Assembly: GCF_000346505.1 (NCBI RefSeq)
Contig: NZ_ANOH01000235.1
Location: forward strand, 1-46,829
DNA length: 46,829 nucleotides
Direction: 5' to 3'
Origin: Aporhodopirellula sallentina SM41
Lineage (GTDB): Bacteria; Planctomycetota; Planctomycetia; Pirellulales; Pirellulaceae
This document shows positions 35,138-44,300 of the stretch, piece after piece; the first letter of the stretch is position 1, and every line of letters starts with the position of its first letter. The notes under the pieces are model-generated. The model did not search any database. It had not been told where the DNA came from and saw only the letters and a program-made list of their open reading frames with translations. The position numbers and the translations under genes are program-made.

Positions 35138-38100
35138 ATGAACGATCCATCCCAACCTCTATCGGATAACTCCGGCCCAGGCGAAAACGAGGATCTCGAA
35201 GCTCGCGTGGTCGCGATGGTTCTCGGTGAAGCATCCGAGTTCGAACGTGAGCAGATCGCCGCCGCGATCGAATCGAACGCTGCATTGAAGGCGTTTTATG
35301 ATGAGCTGCGGTCGCTGCACCAAAGCATGCCTGGTGCGGCATCGGAGGAAACGATGCCCGACGAGTGGCAGTTGCCCTCGGAAAAGCGGGCCGAGTTGTT
35401 ACAGACGATTGAAAAGTCAGCGGCCGGGCATGACGAAGAAATTGTGTTTGAACCCCTTTCGGGTTTGGATAACCTCCGCTCAGGATACTTTCAGCGTCGG
35501 GTCCTGGCCGGGATCATCGCGGTCGCCGCAGGGCTGTTGATTGTCGGCAGCGTTGCAGTCGTCGGATTGCAAGTCACACGAGAATCCAACGTCGCGATGT
35601 CGACGGGGCAGGTGGCTCAGCAATCTCTCGATGCCGCCATGGACGATCTGCTGTTGGCGGACTCCGCGATCGAAGAGGAAGTCGAACTGGCGCCTTCGGC
35701 CATACCTGCTCCTGTGATGCCGAGGTCGGCTCCAGTTCCCTCTCGTGTTCCTTTTGGGGATTCCGACTCCGACTCCAGCGAGCCGTTCGGCGATGCCAAC
35801 GGTCGGTCGAACGGAATATGGGCAGAGACCAATGTGGCAGACGATCCTTTTGCATTTTCAGTGCCTGAATCTCCCATGCCTGAATCGGCTGTGACAGCGG
35901 GTAATGTGATTACCGAAGACCGGCCATCATCGCGACCCTCGATCGCGGGAAACATGAAGGGCCGGGGAGTGCGGTCGGCGGGACAAGCGACTGCGGGTGA
36001 GAGTTTTGGAATGGACGAATTCTACGGCGAAAGTTTCGGGGTAGGGTCTATCAGCGGAGGCATGGGAGGAGGCATGGCGGGCGGAACGAGCGGCTCGACG
36101 CGGGAAGGGGCTTTGGGGGGGAAACCGTCGAGCGGTGGCGGTGATGTCCGATTCGGAAACGGTCCCGCCTTGGTTGACGGGTTGGCAATCCAAACGGTAC
36201 CCGACGAGTCCCGTATATCAGATTCCATCGAAGATCGCGAAATCATGTTGGGCGATAGCCGAGCGTACTTCGGTTGGTCAGGACTAGAACAGGAAGAGCA
36301 ACAACTGGGGACGCCGCAGCAAACGGCACCGAACCGTCCCTCGTTGGCTTTCGATGATCGTTACACCCGCGATTCCTCGGCCGGGAACGAGTTCCGGTAC
36401 GGCGTCCCCTCGTCTACGACCGAGCCACAACAGCCTCTGGCGACACGTGGAATACAGCCGCGTTTTGAATCGGGAGTCGCGACTGCCGATTTGAAGAAGT
36501 CAACTGCAGAGCGAATGCAGTCCGGAGGACGAATGCAGTACGGGGGCAGCGCCGGACAACCGCGTAATGCGCCGTCTGACTATGGACGCAGCAACTGGGC
36601 GTGGCAGTCTGCGGGCCGGCAGGACTCAGCGGGGAAGCAGGACTCAGCGGACAAGCAGGAAGCTGCGAAGACGCGGGGGCTTCGTCGATCGATAATCGAG
36701 CAAGGCGATTTTGCCTTGGGACGCGATGTGGAAGCCTGGTTGCGCGAGACTACCGAAGACGAGATGGCGCAGTCCGAATTCGACCCGAACGTGGTGGCGG
36801 GTGGCGTTGTTGAAGTCGAAGAATTGAGGGAACGCCGCCCAGAGCCGACTCCGCAACTGAAGCTTTCCCAGGGGGAGCAGACTCAGGCTGAATCGCTGCA
36901 GCGGCAAACGTCGCCGTCGAGCATTGCGCTCAGCCGCCAGTCGCGTCGCGACGTGCTGCAACGAGCCAAGGACACGATGATCGTTGATGAGAAGAACGCA
37001 CGCGAGGAACCGTTTTCAACGTTCTCGCTGCACGTCAGTGACGTTTCCTTCAAGCTCGCGCAGAACTCGCTCGCCAACGGGATTTGGCCCGACCCGGCGA
37101 AGGTCCGCGTCGAGGAATTTGTCAATGCGTTCGACTATCGCGATCCCACGCCGACCCAGGAAGAAAAGGTTGCCTGCCAGATCGAACAGGCGATTCACCC
37201 CTTCATGCAACAACGCAATCTGCTGCGGATTTCGATGCGTACTGCTGCGGCCGGTCGGGCCGCACAGACGCCGCTGCGATTGACCTGTTTGCTGGACAAC
37301 TCCGGGTCGATGGAGCGGATTGATCGTCAGGACACGGTACGCAAAGCGTTCGCGACTTTAGCGGAGCAACTGCAGCCCAACGACGCGATCACGTTGATCA
37401 GCTTCGCACGCCAGCCGCGTTTGTTGGCCGATCGCGTTCCTGGGGAGCAAGCCGGTGAGTTGGTTTCCCTGATCGACCAACTGCCGAGTGAAGGTGGCAC
37501 CAATATCGAGTCGGCGTTGCAGTTGGCGTTTGAAAAGGCACAAGAACAACAGTCCGAGAACGCGCAGAACCGAATCGTGCTTCTGACCGATGGGGCCGTC
37601 AACTTGGGTGACGCCGATCCAGCGAATTTGGCATCGATGATCACCCAAATTCGCGACAACGGGATCGCCTTCGACGCGGCGGGAATCATTGCCGACGGGC
37701 TCAACGATGAGGTTCTCGAATCGATGACGCGAAAAGGGGACGGGCGATATTATTTGCTCGATTCGATTGATTCCGCAGATGCGTCCTTTGCGAAACAGAT
37801 CGCCGGTGCTCTCCGTCCGTCTGCGAAGAACGTCAAGGTGCAGATCGAGTTTAACTCCGACCGCGTCGGCAACTATCGCTTACTCGGTTTCGAAAAGCAT
37901 CGCTTGAAGAAGGAAGACTTCCGCAACGACGCCGTTGACGCTGCCGAGATGGCCGCCGAAGAGGCGGGCGTTGCTGTCTACGAGATCGAAGCCAAACCAG
38001 ACGGGGAAGGCGACGTGGGATCCGTTTCCGTGCGTTTTCGCGATTTGTCGAGCGGACTGATGGTCGAGAACCGTTGGCCGATTCCGTATCACGCTGATGT

Positions 38101-38314
38101 GCCACGGCTCGACGAGTCACCGGCATCGATGCAGGTTGCCGCGTCGGCAGCATTCTTGGCCGCCAAGCTGCGAGGCGAACCACGCGGCGAGAACGTCCAA
38201 CTCGATCAACTCTATTCAATACTGTCCTCGCTTCCGGAACGTTCACGTCGAGTCTCACGCGTTAACGAACTGCAGCAGATGATCCAGCAAGCCCAGCAAC
38301 TCGAACGAGAATAG
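35138..38314 (+). CDS. Membrane-anchored VWA protein (YfbK-like) with anti-sigma-like N-terminus
   Basis: A 1058-residue protein. The first ~110 residues are cytoplasmic and resemble anti-sigma N-termini (EDLEARVVAMVLGEASEFER, ESNAALKAFYDELRSL). One membrane span lies at ~120-146 (LAGIIAVAAGLLIVGSVAVV). A long Gly/Ser/Gln-rich, low-complexity linker extends to ~600. Next is a YfbK N-terminal-type segment (STFSLHVSDVSFKLAQN, VRVEEFVNAFDY), a VWA domain with MIDAS motif DNSGSM (~719-724) and TDGAVNLGDA, and a DUF3520-like C-terminus (RVGNYRLLGFEKHRLKKEDF, YHADVPRL). Predicted topology is N-in, VWA-out. It begins two bases after the sigma gene, so I infer that it controls the sigma factor. Confidence 0.85.
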   Translation: MNDPSQPLSDNSGPGENEDLEARVVAMVLGEASEFEREQIAAAIESNAALKAFYDELRSLHQSMPGAASEETMPDEWQLPSEKRAELLQTIEKSAAGHDEEIVFEPLSGLDNLRSGYFQRRVLAGIIAVAAGLLIVGSVAVVGLQVTRESNVAMSTGQVAQQSLDAAMDDLLLADSAIEEEVELAPSAIPAPVMPRSAPVPSRVPFGDSDSDSSEPFGDANGRSNGIWAETNVADDPFAFSVPESPMPESAVTAGNVITEDRPSSRPSIAGNMKGRGVRSAGQATAGESFGMDEFYGESFGVGSISGGMGGGMAGGTSGSTREGALGGKPSSGGGDVRFGNGPALVDGLAIQTVPDESRISDSIEDREIMLGDSRAYFGWSGLEQEEQQLGTPQQTAPNRPSLAFDDRYTRDSSAGNEFRYGVPSSTTEPQQPLATRGIQPRFESGVATADLKKSTAERMQSGGRMQYGGSAGQPRNAPSDYGRSNWAWQSAGRQDSAGKQDSADKQEAAKTRGLRRSIIEQGDFALGRDVEAWLRETTEDEMAQSEFDPNVVAGGVVEVEELRERRPEPTPQLKLSQGEQTQAESLQRQTSPSSIALSRQSRRDVLQRAKDTMIVDEKNAREEPFSTFSLHVSDVSFKLAQNSLANGIWPDPAKVRVEEFVNAFDYRDPTPTQEEKVACQIEQAIHPFMQQRNLLRISMRTAAAGRAAQTPLRLTCLLDNSGSMERIDRQDTVRKAFATLAEQLQPNDAITLISFARQPRLLADRVPGEQAGELVSLIDQLPSEGGTNIESALQLAFEKAQEQQSENAQNRIVLLTDGAVNLGDADPANLASMITQIRDNGIAFDAAGIIADGLNDEVLESMTRKGDGRYYLLDSIDSADASFAKQIAGALRPSAKNVKVQIEFNSDRVGNYRLLGFEKHRLKKEDFRNDAVDAAEMAAEEAGVAVYEIEAKPDGEGDVGSVSVRFRDLSSGLMVENRWPIPYHADVPRLDESPASMQVAASAAFLAAKLRGEPRGENVQLDQLYSILSSLPERSRRVSRVNELQQMIQQAQQLERE

Positions 38315-38325
38315 GAACCGATCTT

Positions 38326-41300
38326 ATGTCTTCTCTTTGTCAGTCGGCCTCCGCCGTCAATCGTTCCGTTCGCACGTTTTTGTCCAGGGCATGCATTGTA
38401 GGCGTCCTTGCCGCGGTGATGCCTTTGGCATTTGTTCATGCAGCGGACGGAGACAACTCCGGAGATCAGTCAACGGCATCCCAAGCGAGTGACGGCAACC
38501 GTAAGGGAGTGATCGTCATCGAAGCAATCGGTGATGCGCCTGAACCCCAGTTGTTACATACCGGATCGGCCGAGGCGACGGTGCGAGTTGGCGAGAAGGA
38601 AATCACGCAGTCGATTGAGCTGAAGGTGAAGGTCGTCCAGGGAAAACCGGGAACGGTGAGCTACGGATTGCGTGGCAACGGACGCGTCGTGAGTGTGAAG
38701 TCTGACGAGTTGCTGTCTTGGTCGATCCGGCAAACCGAAGGCGAACGTTTCCTTGATTTGCGTGTCAAAGAGGACACCGAGCAGGTTCAAGCGTACGTCA
38801 CGATGACTACGAAGATCGATTCGTTGCCGACGACCGTGCAACTGCCGCACCTCGCGAAGGGGGACGCGATCGGATTCGATTCGATGATGACGGTACAAGC
38901 GGTGCCGTCAGTCAAAATCGACTTGGTTTCGGTGCAGGGATTTGTTCCGTTGGAGTCCGCCGACCGCGAGACGCGGTTGCAGACGTCAACGGGCGGCACC
39001 ATTCGACTGCGGATTGGGAAAGCGGGCGCGGCGTTGGCGCCGGTGGAATGGAGCGACACGCGTTTGACCGGGACGGTGGAGCCGGATTCGCGATCGGTGC
39101 GGTTCGTCTTCAGCGGAACGGCCCAGGTCACCACGGCGGGCGCGACCGCGACGGTTCTGTCGGGCGACGCGGCGATCAGTAGACTTCCGCAAGACGATCA
39201 ATTTCGCCTGCAGTTGACGAAGGTTCAGAAGGCCCCCGCGTATCAGATGACGTTTTCGCAAAAGGGCGAGTTTTCGGTCGAAATTGAGTTTGTCGCTCGG
39301 CTCAAACGACTCGGCGACGGCCGTCATTCAATGGATTTTCGAGTCGCCGGTGGCGCGGTGATGCCGATCGTCATCGAGGGGTTAGGGGACGATCTGGAGT
39401 TTGAAGCGACCGGAGATTCGGTCGTTCCCAAACGCTCTGACGACCAATGGGTTGGCTTCCTGCCCGCGAGCGGTCGCACTCGGATGATTTGGAAAACCTC
39501 GCGGCAAACCGGGGAAGGCAAATTGTTCTTTACCACGTCGAGTCGGATCGAAGCGAGTGTTGGGGCGGGACTGCTGCGGCAAGATCATGAGATCGAGTTC
39601 CAGGTCTTGCAGGGGGAGTTGCGTGCGATCGATATCGACATGCATGGTCCGGGTGAGATTCTCGATGTGCGTGGGAAGGATCTGGTTTCATGGAAGGTGG
39701 AAGGCGACGAAGGGAAACGCACCCTGCACGCGGTGCTGAGTAGTCCGATCACGGCGACGAGTCGGTTCACGTTCCGCAGTCAAACACCACTGAGTGCTTT
39801 TCCGGTACGTGTTGAGGGGTTGCGGTTGGACCCGGCCGGCGCGATCCGTCATTCCGGACACATTCGTTTGTCCAACTCCGGTTCGGTGCGACTCGAGCCG
39901 ACCGATCTGAACGGGCTTAATCAACTATCGCCGGATCAGTTCCCTGGTGATTCGATCGATGCACGACAAATATTCGTGTACCGATTTCCTTCGGCGGAAT
40001 ACTCTTTCACTGTCGTTGCCGATCGAATTCAACCCGAGGTCAACGTGGCCGAAACGGTGCTCTATCAACTCGCCGAAACCGATCGCACGATCGTCGCGGA
40101 CGTGGAGTTGGATATCCGCGAAGCCAAGATTCGGGATTGGGATTTTTCGATCCCCGGTGACTACTCTGTCGTTGCAGTAACCGGAGCGAGCGTCGCGGAT
40201 TACATCGCGTCGGGTGACGTCGTCGAAGGGCAACGGAATCTCAAAGTCATTTTTGCGGCGGATGTGATGGGCAGGCAGCTCGTGACGTTGCACCTGGAGA
40301 AGAATCAACCCGCCGAAGCCGGACCGTGGACGTTGCCCGTGGTCAAATACCCCGGCGTGAAATCGGTTCGTGGTGACATCGGGATCGTGGCAACGCCGGG
40401 ATTTCGCACGGTGATCAATGAGACGGAATTGCTGGTTGAAAAGCCTTTGTCGTATTTTCCGAAACCGGTCGCGAATTTGCAACACGCGTTTCGAATCCGT
40501 GAGATCGGTTGGAACGCGGTGCTGCAAATCGAACCGCTCGATCGTAATGTTCAGTCGGACGCGTTTCATCTTTACTCGCTCAGCCAAGGCACCGTCTACG
40601 GCAGTGCGTTGATCAACTACTTCGTGACCGGTGCTCCTGTGTCGCAGTGGCGACTGACCGTTCCTAAATCGCTCGACAACGTGATGGTCGATGGGCAAGA
40701 CATCCGGACGTGGCAACGCGAAGACGACACGTTGATCGTGTCGCTGCATCAACCGGTGATGGGCGCGTATACGTTGTTGGTGACGTTTGAAAAGCAACCT
40801 GACAAGACCTCCGGTGAATTTTCCGCCGGATTGGTGACCCCGTTGGACGTGCAGAGCGAGCGAGGATTCGTCCAAGTCGTCAGTCCGATGCAGGTTGAGA
40901 TGACGACGAGTTCGATGAGCGAAGACTTGTTGGAGCTCGATCCGTTGGAATTACCCGCCGAGTTTCGGTTGTTGAGCACGTCGCCTTCGTTGGGAACGTG
41001 GCAGTACACCGAACGGCCGTTCGCGTTGAACCTGAATGTCGAATGGTTCGAGCCGGGAACGATGGTGACACAGGTCGTCGAGTTTGCCGAAGCGAACAGC
41101 CGGGTATCGAAAGATGGGGAACTCGTGACTGATGTGGTCTACTTTGTGAAGTCGCGTGGCCGACGGACGTTGCAGATCGAATTGCCTGCCGATCCGGTGA
41201 AACTGTGGGCTGTTGCGGTAAACGATCGTCCGGTGACCGCGCGGCGGGCAGGCGATGCTACGCTGATACCGCTGCCCGGCGGCACCGATCCGAACGAGCC

Positions 41301-44300
41301 GGTGCGGGTGAGTTTGCGGTTGGGCAAACCGGCCGTGAGTTCCTCGATGGCTCAACTCGCGTTACCAACGATCATGGTTCCCGTTTTGAAAACACAGTGG
41401 AAGGTGGTCGGCGATGAGAAGTTGGTCTTGGTGCCGAGCGGCGGCACCGTCGAGCCGACGACTCCGGTCCGTTCGGCGAGCGGATTCGATTGGGTCGCGA
41501 GATACGGATTGGTTTCGCTCGGTGCGATCTTGGTTCTCGTCGCGGTAGGGGTTTGGTGTGTGGGCCGAGGCCCGTTTTGGACCAGTGGCGAATTGCTGAG
41601 CTATCTCGCTGCGATCGGTGTCGCGTTGGTGACGGCGATGGTGGCGTTTGCGAATGTGGATCCGTTGTCGCAGTTGCAACTCAACGTGCCGATCTTGGCT
41701 GCGGGCGAAACCGTGATGCTCGAAGTGCAAAACGTTCCGTCGTGGCGTGTGGATTTGTCAATTGTCGGTTTGGTTCTCGCGGTCATCGGTGGACTATTGA
41801 TGTTGGCGGCACGTTTTGTGCGATCGAGCGACGAGCATCGTGTGTCGGCGAAGTCGGTTTGTTTGGCGGCCGGTTCATTGCTCGTCGCAATCGGTGTTCT
41901 CTGTCAGGGAGGCAGTGCGGGAGTCTTCTTTATGCTGGTCGCGTTGGCAATCGTTGTGTTGTTTTTCCTTCCGCGATCGCGCGTTTCGGTGCGGGAGGGG
42001 ATGGCCCGGTGGAAGCAGTGGAAAGGAAAACGCGCAGCCGCAAAAGCAAACGAGAATTCGGCAGGTGCATCCGGTGCCTCGGGAGTGGTTGCGTCGATCG
42101 CGTTGGGCTTTTTAGTTGCACTGTCCGGCGCTAGCGTCTCTCATGCGAAAGAAGCTGAGAGTGCGTCGTTTGTCGCGGCGGATTCGATTCAACAGGATTG
42201 GGAAATCTCTCGCGACGAGCAACGTCTTCGTGTCACAGGAGAGATGGAGTTAACCGGACGTCCCGGCGATCAGTTCCTGTTGCTCAAGTCACCGGCGACG
42301 TTGACGCGGTTCGAAGGTGAAGGCTTACGCCTGACTAAAAGCGAAGTGCCCGGCTGCGGGCTGTCGTACGTGATCAGCATTCCGATCTCGATCGAGGAAG
42401 AAGCGGTTGACGATGCAAACGATCCCGACGACGAAAGCGACAACGGATCAGCCGATGAATCCGATTCGGGTTCGGACGAGGACGAAGACAACGGGAAGGA
42501 CGAAGACAACGGAAAGGACGAGGACAACGGAAAGGACGAGGACAACGGCGATGGCGAGCAACTGGATGCACCGCGGACCTATCAGGCTTCGTTTGAGTAT
42601 CAACTCGAGGCGGTCGATGCGACGAAGTCGATTCCTGTGTTGACTGGCGAAGCGTCCGTCTCAAAAGTCGACGTGAGTCTCGATGTCGGGGGTTGGGAAA
42701 TCTTCTGTGATGCCGCCGTGATGATCGAGCAGGACAAGGAAGGCGACAAGACGAGCGGCAGCGTGTTGCTTGGCCCGGGCGGGGCGTCGGTTGTGCTCAA
42801 GCCGAAAGCCCGTGATGTGGCGTCTGAGGAGACACGGTTTTTCGTCGAAGCGTCCAATCTGTATCGTCCCGGTCCGGGTGTTGTAGACGGTCGACATCGA
42901 TTCCAAATCCGTCCCTCCCAAGGCCAGGTTTCTGAGCTGAACTGTACCGTTCCCGAGGGCCTGACGGTCAGCCGCGTGGAAGGTCCGGTCTCCGCGTGGC
43001 AGTTTGATGCGGACCTCGGGCGCTTGCATCTGCAGATTTCGCCATCGCAGTCCGCGCCGTTTTCGGTAACCGTCGACACGCAGCGCAGCCTCGAAACGTT
43101 GCCCGCCGATTTGACTCTATCGCCGATGCGGGTGATGGACGCCGGCGGCGAGGTGGGGCTGTTAGCGATCGCATTCGGCCCCGACGCGCAGCCGGAGAAG
43201 GCGACTCCGACCAAGATGTCTGCTGTGAACCTCGGTGATTTTGATCGTGCGATCATGTGGCAGAAATCCGATGTCTTGCACCGTGTCTTCCGGTACGGGG
43301 CTGACGGTGGTTCGGTGCAACTGCGAGTGGTTCCGGTGCAACCGGATGTTCGCGTCGTGACGCAGCAGGCGTTGTCGCTCGGCGACGAACGGATCGTGTT
43401 GAACGTGAACTGCCTCGTGGATATCACGCGTGCCGGCTTGTTCCAATTGAGTTTTCCATTGCCTAACGGGTTGGAAGTGGAAACGATTTCCGGTGATGCG
43501 TTGCACCATTGGTCCGAAACGAACGAAGAAGACCGCAGGCAGATTGTCTTGCACCTCAACGGAAAAACGATGGGCAAACACCAGTTCTCGATCGTGCTGT
43601 CAGGTGCCTCACCGTCGTCGCAACGCGAATGGAGTTTGCCACGTTTTGAGATCACTGAGGCGGATCGGCAGACCGGTGAACTCGTCGTCCGGCCAACTAC
43701 CGGGATTCGATTGCGGACCGTCGCGAGACAGAACGTTTCCGAAATGGATCCGCGCCAAGCAGCCGGAAATCGGAAAAGCGGTTCGGCTGGATTGGCGTTT
43801 CGTTTGCTGCAACAGGATTGGCGTTTGACGCTGGGCATTGATCAACTCGACCCGTGGGTGACCGGCCAAGTGCTGCATCAAATCACGATGCGAGAAGGTC
43901 AAACACGTTCGACTCTGGTAGGGAACTTCAAGGTCGAGAACGCATCGATCCGTGACCTGCAGGTGGTGTTGCCGATCGATGACGAAGGCGAAATCAAAAC
44001 ACTCCGTGCCAGCGGCAAGGCGGTTAGTGACTTGGTACGAGTGCAGCCCAATTCGAACGTTTGGCAGATCCAATTCAAACGTCGTGTGCTCGGCAAGGTT
44101 GAGTTTCGGATCGAGTACGAGCGACGCGGGGAGCGAGACGACGATACGGAGTTGCTCGTCCCTGTCGAATTTCCCGAAATTCGACAACTCGCGTATTACT
44201 ACGGCGTTCGAGCCGGCGGGCGGTTAGAGATCGACTACGAAGAGCTCACCCCAGGGTGGCAACGGGTTGATTGGAACACGATTCCGTCGGCGCTACGGAT

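Noticed and set aside
42600-43838. 412-codon open frame on the minus strand
   Set aside because: It is antisense to the giant protein, whose frame has conserved internal modules; this one has none.
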